A stretch of DNA of 64,000 bases. It comes from Pleionea sp. CnH1-48 (GTDB lineage: Bacteria; Pseudomonadota; Gammaproteobacteria; Enterobacterales; Kangiellaceae). The stretch covers positions 100,331 to 164,330 of the forward strand of contig NZ_JAMXSB010000018.1 in NCBI RefSeq assembly GCF_024124665.1, in the 5' to 3' direction. A program made the translations under genes and the position numbers. The notes beneath the pieces are model-generated. The model was not told where the DNA came from, did no database searches, and saw only the letters and a list, made by a program, of their open reading frames with translations. Within the stretch, counting starts at the first letter, position 1; every line of letters begins with the position of its first letter. Below, piece by piece: positions 17,736 through 26,975 of the stretch.

Positions 17736-18524
17736 CTATTCGTAGCCTAGCATCTTGCGTAATCCTGGAGCTGCGTAGTTAACCATCTGCTTTTGCATTT
17801 CTGGTAATTCGTTGGGTATATCAAATTTTTTGCCCGATAAATTTTCTCGCGCAGTACCACTTTGTTTGCGATCAGATCCTGTGAGGATGCGCTGCTTCCA
17901 ATCTTCGGGGAAAGTTTCAAATCCACACACTGATAACAAATCTTCAAAGTAATCTTGAGCAGCACCTTTATCGATATTCTTTAAGTGATGAATCAAATCT
18001 TCATAGCGTACGAGGTGAGTATCTTGTCCTAACCATGCCACTGCGTTGTGGGTAAAGATTTCATGCATCGTTGGCGCTTTTTGATAGATACCAAAGATCA
18101 TCATGTTTAATACTTGTTCAATGGTGACCTTGCCGTTTTTTAAATGTTCAAGCGAGCCCTGAAATGTATCCGACAGAAAAAATCGTGCACGTGCTAATAC
18201 CCAGTCATAAGGATCGCGCACGACAACTATATGTTTGACCTTATGCAGCGCGATGGCTGAGTCATCCGAAAACAGCAAATGCCCCCAACTTAGCTTTGGC
18301 GCTGTTTTAGAAAACGCGTGTAAGTTTTGTTGAAGAATGGGAATTTGAATAAAGGCATTGTGGTATTGCTGATCAACGGGAACAAACATTCGAAAGATGT
18401 TTCGAATTAGGTGGGTTCCACACTTAGGAACAGAGTTAAGGAATACCGGGTGTTTTAAAGGGGTTTGTTCAAACTGTGTATTTAGCTCATTGAGATTATC
18501 AGGTTTAGCAAGGACTCTTGGCAT
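17736..18524 (-). CDS. Sulfotransferase domain protein
   Basis: PAPS-dependent sulfotransferase fold. It has 262 residues. The 5'-phosphosulfate loop is VPKCGTHLIRN at 32-42, with the Lys that contacts PAPS. The 3'-phosphate motif is VVRDPYDWVLARARFF at about 102-117, with its Arg. It lies between the TonB receptor and halogenase genes on the same strand, but a terminator separates it from the receptor. It could sulfate a metabolite, glycan or lipid; the acceptor is unknown. AGAGGA lies shortly before the ATG. Confidence 0.85.
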   Translation of the reverse strand: MPRVLAKPDNLNELNTQFEQTPLKHPVFLNSVPKCGTHLIRNIFRMFVPVDQQYHNAFIQIPILQQNLHAFSKTAPKLSWGHLLFSDDSAIALHKVKHIVVVRDPYDWVLARARFFLSDTFQGSLEHLKNGKVTIEQVLNMMIFGIYQKAPTMHEIFTHNAVAWLGQDTHLVRYEDLIHHLKNIDKGAAQDYFEDLLSVCGFETFPEDWKQRILTGSDRKQSGTARENLSGKKFDIPNELPEMQKQMVNYAAPGLRKMLGYE

Positions 18525-18618
18525 GACTTCCTCTTATTATTATAAGGGTTACTGCATCATTGTGAAGCAAGGTTCAATGTCTTTGATGGTATCAGTTTTT
18601 TGTTGGGATAAAAAATGA

Positions 18619-18644
18619 AAAAGCCGACAAATGTCGGCTTTTTC
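18619..18644 (-). terminator. Terminator after the TonB-dependent receptor
   Basis: AAAAAGCCGACA, AA loop, TGTCGGCTTTTT: a 12-bp perfect stem with T/A runs on both sides. A second palindrome (18650-18672, ACTTCTAAAAA and its complement around one base) overlaps the receptor stop codon. Confidence 0.9.
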
Positions 18645-18664
18645 GAGAACTTCTAAAAAAGTTT

Positions 18665-21625
18665 TTAGAAGTCGTAGGTCAAGTTAAAGAACACTCGACG
18701 GCCTAATGGATCATACTGGCTGTAGAAAGCCGAATCACCAATTGTACTGACAGTCGGAGACTGAATAGTACTAACCTGAGGTGGGCGTTCATCAAGTGCG
18801 TTTGCAACACCAAATACCGCACTTAAGCCTGAGTCAGGTACATCGTAACGGGCTGAAAAAGTATGATAAAGAGTCGCATCGTCTTCGATAACTAGACGGA
18901 CAGTTTGGCCTCGATAAGTGGCTGTATCTCCATTCTCTGCTTCAACGTTAGAGACCTTACCGAAGAAATTCCCAGTCCAGAAATAAGACCAGTTATCTCG
19001 ATCTAATTGGGCTCTCAATGTTGCAACGTGCTTAGGATCACCAAAACGACCATTGGTATCAATATTGTTATCTTCAAACAGCGCACGAGAAGATTCTTTT
19101 TGGTATGTGTGCTTACTGGATAGTGTCAAAGATCCAATATCTAAGTCAGTGCGGTAAGTGATCGCTAAGTCATAGCCACGATTACGTTGACGAGAGATGT
19201 TAATGAAATCATCTCGAATTTCTACGATACGTTGATCGACTGGGTCACGATCAAAAAAGCCGCACACTGGATCGCCTGTTGCGAAAAACTCTGAGGCATA
19301 GCATGCTGGAGGAATCAAAGCCCCTAACTGAGTGACTTCTTCTTCAATTTCAAAATTGAAGTAATCCAATGAGACCTGCAAGTCAGCAAACTCCGGTTGC
19401 CATACAAAACCAATGGTTTCTGCAACGGAGGTTTCAGGTGACAGTCTACCTAAACCACCTCTTGAGACAACTGTTGCAGAAATTGCACCACCAGTGTAGT
19501 CATCTGCGATACCATCAGCCGCACAGTTGTCTGCTGTTCGCTGTGAAATATCACCGTTAGCCAAGGCTGTACCCCACCGGATACAAGGGTCTACTAGTCG
19601 CTGGCTTAAGAATGAGGTTTGGTCTGCCAGATAAAGTTCAAACAAGGCCGGAGAACGGAAAGATGTACCACGAGACATACGTACATTAAAGCCATCAACA
19701 ACTTCCCAAATGGCTCCGATTTTGAAGGTGTCGGCAGTTCCAGCAGTTTTAACATCGGTGTGTCGTGCTGACACTTTCAACTCAAGTGCATTGATACCAG
19801 GTAAGTCATAGACAATGGGGATCTGTGCTTCAAAGAATAAAGCTTTGGTAGTGTCTTCACCTACAGTGATACCTGCGCTACTGGCACCCCAAATATTACC
19901 TCGTCGAGTTTCTTCCCCAGGAGTATCGCCAATTTCATCAACACGGTAGTGGAAACCACCGGCGAAGCCAACGGGACCGGCGGGAACTTCAAATAACTCA
20001 TCAATTGAGATACTGCCTTCCAGAGTTTGTTGGTCGTAGATAGTGACACCTGTATCTGTACCAAATAAGTAATTGCGCATTTCTGGCGAAATGTTACCGG
20101 CCAGGAACTGAGGGTCTAGCCAAGGAATATCTATACAGTCAACACCTCGTACTGAAGTGGTTGTTCCAACACAAGAGCCTGATGCGAAGTTTTGATCAAC
20201 AATGGCATCGTTATAGATAATCGCTGTGGTGTATTCACCTTCAGAACGAGAAATCTGATACGACAGATCCCAATACCAATCGCCAACGTCGCCCGTTAAA
20301 CCTGCGACTACGCGAGAGTAGTCAACACTGATGTTGGAGAAGCTGTGATCAGTAATCGGGGTTGGGCTGAGCCATTGAGAGCCTGTCCAGCCTGCGCTTA
20401 GCGGGTTACCGCCAAAGAAGTTTTCATTCAAGATGAAACCCCAGAACTGACGATAGCTGTTAGTATCTGTGGTGCGACGGTTAAGTAAGACTTCGGCATA
20501 ACCTTGAATATCATCAGTAATGTCGTATTCACCTTGGGCGAAGATAGTCGCACGCTCTGATTCAGGAACTAAACTCTGTAAATCCTGGAATGGGTGGTCA
20601 GCGTTTGCTACCGAGTCAGAAGCACGGTCATAACTTACAGGGAACCAGCCTGGAGGGGTTACCATAAAGCCTGGATTATTCGGGTCAACTGCGAAGCCGG
20701 GAATATAGTTAGCTAGATCGCCGTCGTAATCATACTGTGCAATTGCACCTGTTGGTACGTTGCCACCAGCACCTTGATAGTCATAAATCCACACATGACC
20801 CCACAACAGGTCACTACAGTGAGCGCTGCCAGTACGTGGATCAATTGGATCAGCACGTTGTCCGGTATTTGGATCAAAGATGTAGCGCTGACCACATGCG
20901 TAGTAGTCTCGATCACCTTGAGCCAGTTCTGCTTGACGGTTAAAGTCAGCGGTTACACGGAAAGAACCACGTTCAAATGACTTACCGAAGGTTCCGCTCA
21001 GACGGGTATTCTCGCCACCTGTCTCTTCTGGAATTGAAGCGAACAAGTCGATAGTACCGCCGTCACCGGTTTTGGTGATGATATTAACAACACCTGCAAC
21101 CGCATCAGAACCGTAAACCGAAGAAGCACCGTCTTTCAAAATTTCGATTCGATCAATAGCAGAAATCGGGAGTACGTTAAAATCGAAGGCTGATACACCA
21201 CCACGGGTACCCGCTGGACCTGCTCGGCGACCATTAAGAAGTACCAGAGTTCTATTGGCACCTAGACCACGTAACGAAAGAGTTTCGGCACCTGTTCCAC
21301 CGTTTTGTACAAACGCAGTAGAAGAGGCAGCGGTAACTTGTGGCGAGCCAGCAGCAATCGTAGAGCGACGAAGTAATTCGCCCACACTTTCGATACCTTG
21401 CGATGCAGCTTCACTAGCCGAGATAATTTCAATAGGCTCTTCGCTATTAAAGCCATCACGACGGATACGTGAACCTACGATAATTACTTTTTCGGATTTT
21501 GCTTCGTCTTCGTTACTGTCGTCATTTTCCTGCGCAGAAATATTGAAAGCCGAAAGTGCTAGTACGCAACTGACTGCGTGCGCAAGCGGCTTCATCTTCA
21601 GCTTATCTGTCTTTGGATTTTTCAT
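18665..21625 (-). CDS. TonB-dependent outer-membrane receptor
   Basis: A 986-residue receptor with a signal peptide ending near ALSAFNISAQ. A TonB-box-like segment (EKVIIVGSRIRRDG) leads into a plug domain (about 60-190, with VGELLRRS, LSLRGLGANRTLVLLNGRR and DAVAGVVNIITK). A long 22-strand barrel region follows, ending in the C-terminal signature RRVFFNLTYDF with terminal Phe, as expected for BAM-dependent insertion. The size and plug resemble receptors for large or organic substrates in Alteromonadales/Xanthomonadales-type genomes and do not resemble small siderophore receptors. The substrate cannot be read from sequence. It heads a same-strand series with sulfotransferase and halogenase. 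Confidence 0.95.
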   Translation of the reverse strand: MKNPKTDKLKMKPLAHAVSCVLALSAFNISAQENDDSNEDEAKSEKVIIVGSRIRRDGFNSEEPIEIISASEAASQGIESVGELLRRSTIAAGSPQVTAASSTAFVQNGGTGAETLSLRGLGANRTLVLLNGRRAGPAGTRGGVSAFDFNVLPISAIDRIEILKDGASSVYGSDAVAGVVNIITKTGDGGTIDLFASIPEETGGENTRLSGTFGKSFERGSFRVTADFNRQAELAQGDRDYYACGQRYIFDPNTGQRADPIDPRTGSAHCSDLLWGHVWIYDYQGAGGNVPTGAIAQYDYDGDLANYIPGFAVDPNNPGFMVTPPGWFPVSYDRASDSVANADHPFQDLQSLVPESERATIFAQGEYDITDDIQGYAEVLLNRRTTDTNSYRQFWGFILNENFFGGNPLSAGWTGSQWLSPTPITDHSFSNISVDYSRVVAGLTGDVGDWYWDLSYQISRSEGEYTTAIIYNDAIVDQNFASGSCVGTTTSVRGVDCIDIPWLDPQFLAGNISPEMRNYLFGTDTGVTIYDQQTLEGSISIDELFEVPAGPVGFAGGFHYRVDEIGDTPGEETRRGNIWGASSAGITVGEDTTKALFFEAQIPIVYDLPGINALELKVSARHTDVKTAGTADTFKIGAIWEVVDGFNVRMSRGTSFRSPALFELYLADQTSFLSQRLVDPCIRWGTALANGDISQRTADNCAADGIADDYTGGAISATVVSRGGLGRLSPETSVAETIGFVWQPEFADLQVSLDYFNFEIEEEVTQLGALIPPACYASEFFATGDPVCGFFDRDPVDQRIVEIRDDFINISRQRNRGYDLAITYRTDLDIGSLTLSSKHTYQKESSRALFEDNNIDTNGRFGDPKHVATLRAQLDRDNWSYFWTGNFFGKVSNVEAENGDTATYRGQTVRLVIEDDATLYHTFSARYDVPDSGLSAVFGVANALDERPPQVSTIQSPTVSTIGDSAFYSQYDPLGRRVFFNLTYDF

Positions 21626-22441
21626 AACAATGAAGTTTCCTATGCGGCAATTATTATTGACATTTATTATTGAGTGTAAGTGTTAACAGCAAGTCGACGT
21701 CTTCTTCCGACTTTCTTCGCTCTGTCACTTTCTAATGAAATTGAGTTTGCATGAAAGAAAACGCTTTTTTGCCAGCTAGAAAACTACCTCAGAGGCCTTA
21801 TGAATACAAGGAGGTACAGGTCTATTTATTATTGAATTCTTGCAATTTAAATGCTTTTGAGCGACAGGGATGTTGCAGAAAAATCGATTTTTAAGCTGTA
21901 TAGATAAAGTTTTGCGATACTTTAATGTTATTAATAATTTAGCGCGCACTTCTCACCTAAATGGTTCAATACAGCAAAAACAAAGTGGTGCAAAGCTGAT
22001 AAAGCGTTAAAATTTTTTTTAACTAAGTAACTACTTTTTTGTTTTTATTATATTTTTTTAATTATCGCCTTTCTTTGTTGCGCTGCATTATTTATCCTTT
22101 GTGCAATTCGTTCTGCTTCTTGTTTGTGCGTAAGTCAGCGTATGATAAGTAGAGATTAGTCAGATATTTATTTTGCTATTTTATGGGGATTTTTGCGCTT
22201 TCTGCACAGTGAATGTGAAATTGTAAATGAATGTGTTTTGTACTTTTAGGCTCAACTTTATTTTTCGATAAAAGTCTTATCTTTTGCGATAAAAAGAGAC
22301 AAATAAACGTTAAGCGTTTTTAATCAATCGTTGGTAAATTTATGTTGTCTATACAAGAGTTTGGTCTGACCAGATTCAGAAAGTTATAAGTAGCTGTGTT
22401 AATATAAGATTCTTATCTATTTTACTGTTTCAGGCCTTGAT
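21626..22441. other. 816-nt non-coding gap upstream of the receptor and yqcC
   Basis: Strikingly AT-rich divergent gap with several long T and A runs (for example 22010-22065). It must contain the receptor promoter. I see no open frame with a ribosome site, no RNA gene and no clear operator palindrome. The size suggests long leaders or elaborate regulation of the receptor. Confidence 0.5.
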
Positions 22442-22765
22442 ATGCCTTACTCCGAATTAGCCGAACTATTATTAAAAATAGAAGCTGAATTACGCCGCTT
22501 AGATATGTGGGCGCAAACGGCTCCCAGTGAAGAAGCACTGGCGAGTAAACTACCTTTTTGTATTGATACGTTACCATTTGAACACTGGTTGCAATTTGTT
22601 ATGTTGCCAAAGATGACTCATCTAGTGACATCGTCGGGCAAGTTGCCCGGTATTGCTGAAGTCTCGCCAGTGGCCGAAGTGGTTTATAAAGATGATCTGG
22701 CTCGAGTGGTTGAGCTAGTTCGTTTGTTGCGCCAATTTGATGAGTTATCGAAGCAATTGGTTTAA
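22442..22765 (+). CDS. yqcC: YqcC family protein
   Basis: Small helical cytoplasmic protein of 107 residues. The family pattern is clear: LLLKIEAELRRLDMW near the start, then PFCIDTLPFEHWLQFVMLPKM in the middle. This matches the YqcC/DUF446 family, whose function is unknown. It is followed at 64 nt by an acyl-CoA dehydrogenase on the same strand. Confidence 0.9.
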   Translation: MPYSELAELLLKIEAELRRLDMWAQTAPSEEALASKLPFCIDTLPFEHWLQFVMLPKMTHLVTSSGKLPGIAEVSPVAEVVYKDDLARVVELVRLLRQFDELSKQLV

Positions 22766-22829
22766 CGGGTATAAGAAAAATAACGCAATCTTTTTTAATA
22801 AAGAATGTTATGCATTAAGGACGTTGTTA

Positions 22830-24515
22830 ATGACTGCATCCAAAGATAATCAAACGGCCAACATATATTTGAGCGACACTCATGAAGTGGTGAATCAGCC
22901 AACGCCGCTAGAAAACTATAATGCTTATAAAAGTGATGGAGTGTTAAAACACTGGGTGGCGACTTTTGATGGCCAGTGGGCTAATGACGCGATCACTGAT
23001 TACGGACAAAAAGTTGGGCACGAATTGTTAAAGGCGGGTTTTTTAGCAAATAAGCATAAACCAGAGTTTCATTCTCATAATCGTTTTGGCCATCGCATTG
23101 ACGAGATTGAATATCATCCTGCTTATCACCAGTTGATGCAGTCAGCCATCGAAGCGGGGCATCATTCGTTGCCTTGGTTACAGCCACAAAAGGGGGCACA
23201 TGTAGCTCGAGCTGCCATTGCCTACTTACACACTCAAGCTGATCCTGGCAGTGGCTGTCCGTTGACGATGACTTTTGCTTCTGTACCTGCGATAAAACAT
23301 CAAGCCGATCTGGCAGAACAATGGCTGCCCAAAATACTGGCGCAGGAATACGATCCTCGTAATGTCCCATTTTATGAGAAGCAAGGTGTTACTATCGGCA
23401 TGGCCATGACCGAAAAGCAGGGCGGCTCTGACGTACGCGCCAACACCACAAAAGCTTATCCCATCAACGAAGCAGGGCCAGGCAAAGCCTATCAGTTAGT
23501 TGGACACAAATGGTTCTGTTCGGCTCCTATGTGTGATGCATTTTTGGTGCTTGCCTACAGCGAAGGCGGCTTATCCTGTTTCTTATTACCTCGATGGCGT
23601 CCCGATGGCAGCAAAAACGCCATGCATATTCAACGACTAAAAAATAAGATGGGTAATGTTTCGAATGCCTCTTCAGAAGTTGAGTTTCGTGGCGCTTTTG
23701 CCTGGATGTTAGGAGCCGAAGGCCGAGGTGTGCGAACCATCATCGAAATGGTCGCCATGACACGATTTGATTGTATGGTGGGATCATCATCCATCATGGG
23801 ATTAGCGGCAGCCCAGGCGTTGCATCATACTTCTGGTCGTAGTGCTTTTGGTCGTAACTTACACCAACAACCATTAATGCAGAATGTTCTTGCTGATCTG
23901 GCCATTGAGTCGGAAGCTGCTTTAGCGATATCGATGAGGCTGGCTCATGCATTAGACCATCAACAGGATGAGCAACAGATGTTGCTTGCTCGAATTGGCT
24001 CTGCTGTTGGCAAGTACTGGATCTGCAAACGTGCCGCACAACACACTTACGAATGCATGGAATCCATCGGAGCCGTGGGATTGATTGAAGACAATGTACT
24101 GGCTCGACTTTATCGAGAAGCGCCCGTCAATGCGATCTGGGAAGGCTCTGGCAATATTCAGTGTCTTGATGTATTGCGAGCCATGCAAAAAGAATCAGGT
24201 TCGATAGAGGCATTCATTGATGAAATAGAACAAGTCAAAGGTAGTGATAAAGAACTGGATAAACGTGTTGAGCAAATAAAAGCACAACTTAGTGCCCCAT
24301 CACAATGGGAATTTACTGCTCGCAGTTTAGTGGAAAGCCTGGCACTTTGTTGGCAGAGTGCAACTTTGTTACGTTGGGGAGATGATGATGTGGCGACCGC
24401 ATTTTTGCAATCTCGAATTCATCGTCATGGTGGCTATCAATACGGCACTTTACCAAGTGGCATTGATTGCGCCGCCATTATTCAGCGAGCGCAACCAACG
24501 TTGGAGCTAGACTAA
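22830..24515 (+). CDS. AidB-type acyl-CoA dehydrogenase family protein
   Basis: Flavin-binding acyl-CoA dehydrogenase fold. It has 561 residues, longer than classical enzymes and close to AidB/isovaleryl-CoA-DH-like proteins. AidB-group features are HYHP-type N-terminal helices (EYHPAYHQLM), GMAMTEKQGGSDVRANTTKA and a C-terminal LYREAPVNAIWEGSGNIQCLD. AidB in E. coli is linked to alkylation stress, but homologues may act in lipid metabolism. I start at the ATG at 22830 because AAGGA lies 7 nt upstream; longer in-frame versions overlap yqcC and lack a site. The end overlaps the convergent ATP-grasp gene by 4 nt. Confidence 0.88.
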   Translation: MTASKDNQTANIYLSDTHEVVNQPTPLENYNAYKSDGVLKHWVATFDGQWANDAITDYGQKVGHELLKAGFLANKHKPEFHSHNRFGHRIDEIEYHPAYHQLMQSAIEAGHHSLPWLQPQKGAHVARAAIAYLHTQADPGSGCPLTMTFASVPAIKHQADLAEQWLPKILAQEYDPRNVPFYEKQGVTIGMAMTEKQGGSDVRANTTKAYPINEAGPGKAYQLVGHKWFCSAPMCDAFLVLAYSEGGLSCFLLPRWRPDGSKNAMHIQRLKNKMGNVSNASSEVEFRGAFAWMLGAEGRGVRTIIEMVAMTRFDCMVGSSSIMGLAAAQALHHTSGRSAFGRNLHQQPLMQNVLADLAIESEAALAISMRLAHALDHQQDEQQMLLARIGSAVGKYWICKRAAQHTYECMESIGAVGLIEDNVLARLYREAPVNAIWEGSGNIQCLDVLRAMQKESGSIEAFIDEIEQVKGSDKELDKRVEQIKAQLSAPSQWEFTARSLVESLALCWQSATLLRWGDDDVATAFLQSRIHRHGGYQYGTLPSGIDCAAIIQRAQPTLELD

Positions 24516-25411
24516 GAAAAGTACTGAGCTTTAATCGCCTTGGCTAACTCAAAAGTAGCTGGGCGATGAAAGCGGAAGAACAGCTCTGGCTCAATTAACT
24601 CTAGCTCCATAATAGCAAGCTCGTTGTTGTTATCTCGTACCATATCCACACGACCATACAAAGGCTTGGGATCACAAGCGGCTATGGCTTTTTCGGCAAA
24701 CTCAATTTCTTCTGAAGTAGGAGAGTAGGGATACACCATTCCGCCATGATCGTCCTGCACACGGAAATCGCCAGCTTTTGCAATCTTTTGCACGGCATGA
24801 GTATAGCGGCCACCCATCACCATCAAAGATAACTCGCCTTGCTCGCAGATATTCTCCTGGAAAGGTTGCAGCATAAAATCTTCTGCGCGAATGAGCTCAT
24901 CAAACTGCTGCTGAATGCTCGATACATTGTTTGAACTAATACGATAAGTATGTCGAGCCGCGCCAGAAATCGTTGGTTTCAAAATTGCCTCAGTCCAACT
25001 TTTTTCATTCATCAACTGAGCAAGATCTGCTTCTTGATTTCGTTTTAGAATATGAGTATCCACCGTATTCACACCACGCTCGATTAAATCCAGCAAATAG
25101 TGCTTATCCATATTCCAAAAAATTGTATCCCCCGCATTGATAAACTTTACCGTTTTACTGGTCGCTTCAAGCCAAGGTTTAAACTCATCAAACCGCTCAA
25201 AATAATCCCAGGTTGTACGGAAAATGGCAGCTTGTGTCGATGACCAATCGAAATCAGCATTTGACCAAGATTTTCGAGCCACCTTTAACCCTTGTGACTC
25301 CAAAGCGTCCTTCAACATTTCATCTTCTAACAAAATTTGTAAGTTATACCAGTCTAAAGTCTCTGGTGACTCATAGCGATCTTCGGTAAGAATAACGACA
25401 TCGTATTGCAT
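24512..25411 (-). CDS. ATP-grasp domain protein
   Basis: A 299-residue cytoplasmic protein of the ATP-grasp superfamily, related to glutathione-synthase/RimK-like ligases. Visible blocks: AIFRTTWDYFERFDEF near residue 60, AILKPTISGAARHTYRIS (nucleotide-binding lysine segment), FMLQPFQENICEQGELSLMVMGG, and RVDMVRDNNNELAIMELELIEPELFF (the metal-binding Glu-rich end). Such proteins join an acid to an amine or thiol. Acceptor unknown. It tail-overlaps the acyl-CoA dehydrogenase gene by 4 nt. Confidence 0.85.
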   Translation of the reverse strand: MQYDVVILTEDRYESPETLDWYNLQILLEDEMLKDALESQGLKVARKSWSNADFDWSSTQAAIFRTTWDYFERFDEFKPWLEATSKTVKFINAGDTIFWNMDKHYLLDLIERGVNTVDTHILKRNQEADLAQLMNEKSWTEAILKPTISGAARHTYRISSNNVSSIQQQFDELIRAEDFMLQPFQENICEQGELSLMVMGGRYTHAVQKIAKAGDFRVQDDHGGMVYPYSPTSEEIEFAEKAIAACDPKPLYGRVDMVRDNNNELAIMELELIEPELFFRFHRPATFELAKAIKAQYFS

Positions 25412-25442
25412 GATCAGTGGAATCCTTAGTTTTTTTAATATT

Positions 25443-25667
25443 CTATTCGGTTCTCTCGAATTTGGGTATCAGTTTATTGTTCTTTGCTTTGGCAACGAAA
25501 GCCGTCATCGTACCCGAACAGGGCATAAAGGCGAAGCTCGATTTATCGAAAGAGTAGGGAAGTAAAATACAATCTTTTAAATTAACCAATTGCTTTAAAC
25601 TAAAAGCACTAACGTAATTCCACCCGCGGGTTTCGTCTTGCCGGACGAGCCTCTTTTGTAAGCCCAC
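25443..25667 (-). CDS. Doubtful small ORF beside hairpin repeat
   Basis: A 74-codon frame whose start codon lies inside a perfect 11-bp hairpin. Its first 15 codons fall in the GC-rich repeat-like segment; the rest (NYVSAFSLKQLVNLKDCILL onward) is more AT-rich. I recognise no family and see no convincing ribosome site. It is more likely a by-product of the repeat element than a real gene. Confidence 0.2.
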   Translation of the reverse strand: MGLQKRLVRQDETRGWNYVSAFSLKQLVNLKDCILLPYSFDKSSFAFMPCSGTMTAFVAKAKNNKLIPKFERTE

Positions 25668-26110
25668 AAAAGAGGCGAAAAAGGGCTATGTTCCCAAGAT
25701 GAGGCCTACGGCACCACTCCGTCAGCTTGAAGCCATCGACGAGGCGTTATCAACGCGCTTCCCTGCGCGGGGATAACTCTTGCTGCGTCCATGCAGCAAG
25801 CTCGTGAGTCTTCAATCTGACTCCGTTCTCATCCAGTCACAATGGAGTCGTCTGAAAATTCGGGGCAAGAAAAAGAGCAAAACAAAGAGCAAAACAAAAA
25901 CACAAACTCAGAGCGAATCTTCCTTGGCACATACAAGATCAAAAAATCCATTTAGAATTAACAGACATACTCGAACTACAAAATCCCAGTTGAGCAAGTG
26001 CTAGCGCAGCGACCAAGGGCTCTTTGCTTCCTTTGCAGCTCTTGGTAAAGGAAGTCGCCGTGCAGGCGAAACCTGCATCTTAAGCAGAGTGAGTGGCGAA
26101 AGTACTCAAA
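25640..26110. repeat. Hairpin-rich, GC-shifted intergenic element
   Basis: A non-coding stretch with base composition unlike its neighbours and a series of inverted repeats: GCCTCTTTTGT/ACAAAAGAGGC (25649-25659 and 25666-25676), GTTATC/GATAAC enclosing CGCG...CGCG (25746-25777), and CTTGCTGC/GCAGCAAG (25779-25786 and 25793-25800). The right part (26010-26100) has further short repeats. The style resembles a dispersed intergenic repeat or small non-autonomous element. Copy number cannot be seen from one window. Confidence 0.45.
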
Positions 26111-26129
26111 ATCCAAGTAAACTAAAAAA

Positions 26130-26720
26130 TCACTCCAATACCCGATCAACCCTCAACCGTAACCCCGCCAAAGTACTATACCCAATACTCCCCCACTGCA
26201 AACGCCCCTCAGCATCCGCAACATAATAAGTGGGAAAAGCTCGAATACTATAGTCCAGCTGTTGCTGCCGCGTACCCAGCAAAACCTTAACAGGCAGCTC
26301 ATGATCTCGGACAAACTCTTCTACTTCTTCTTTTGTACGCCAATCCAGAGCAATAATAAATACATCAAGGCGCCCCTGAGCGATCTCTTCTTTAAACGTA
26401 TTCATATTCTCTATCGATGCGTGACAAATACTGCACCAGGGGGCAAAGAAATAAAACAACGCAGGTTTCTTGCTTGCGGCGGGTTGATAAGATTCTACAC
26501 CACCAGATAAAGCCACCAGATTAAACTCGGGGGCATAAAGAGAACCATCGGTCTCAAGCAGATCTCTATGCTGCCATGCATAAATACCAACAAAAATCAG
26601 TACCAAAATAATCCACTCAAAGGAACGTTTGGCACGTGAGGATTTACCGGGGCTGTCGGCGTTTGATGTGCTTTTGCCGGACTTCATTAATTTTTCAAGC
26701 ATTTGTCTCAAAGTTGTCAT
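26130..26720 (-). CDS. Membrane-anchored TlpA/ResA-like thiol-disulfide protein
   Basis: A 196-residue thioredoxin-fold protein with one N-terminal transmembrane helix (about 32-49, FEWIILVLIFVGIYAW), so the active domain should face the periplasm. The redox motif is WCSIC in FFAPWCSICHASIENM. A cis-Pro segment is seen in IRAFPTYYVADAEG. These features fit TlpA/ResA/ScsD-type reductases. Partners are unknown, and it is divergent from a tiny ORF and nudC. Confidence 0.88.
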   Translation of the reverse strand: MTTLRQMLEKLMKSGKSTSNADSPGKSSRAKRSFEWIILVLIFVGIYAWQHRDLLETDGSLYAPEFNLVALSGGVESYQPAASKKPALFYFFAPWCSICHASIENMNTFKEEIAQGRLDVFIIALDWRTKEEVEEFVRDHELPVKVLLGTRQQQLDYSIRAFPTYYVADAEGRLQWGSIGYSTLAGLRLRVDRVLE

Positions 26721-26788
26721 ACCTAATGTTTATATGTATTGATGTCGATTGTGACTCATTCAAACTGCATACGGAGTTGAAACGGATT

Positions 26789-26968
26789 ATGCCGCATTCA
26801 AAAGCGATATCACCTACAGACTTCCAAGAGTTGGCAAAGTTACTCGGTGTTGAGCATTTTAATGAAAAAACTGAAGAACCGGAGCCTCGCTGGCGCAGAC
26901 TTGAGGTGCTGCGCGAGCTAAAAGAGCTGGATCAAAGCATTGGTTCTGAGTGGGATTACGACTCCTGA
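26789..26968 (+). CDS. Small acidic/helical hypothetical protein (59 residues)
   Basis: The ATG at 26789 follows an ACGGAG-like site 12 nt upstream; a longer version starting at 26726 is possible. The product has an amphipathic charged helix (RWRRLEVLRELKELDQSIG) and ends WDYDS. The Arg/Glu/Leu pattern is reminiscent of small PA3496-like proteins, but the likeness is too weak to assign. It converges on nudC, 7 nt apart. Confidence 0.55.
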   Translation: MPHSKAISPTDFQELAKLLGVEHFNEKTEEPEPRWRRLEVLRELKELDQSIGSEWDYDS

Positions 26969-26975
26969 CTTAGAC

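Noticed and set aside
25780..26004. Plus-strand frame with a Lys/Thr-rich low-complexity product
   Set aside because: Its composition follows the AAAGAGCAAAAC repeats of the hairpin element, and it has no ribosome site.
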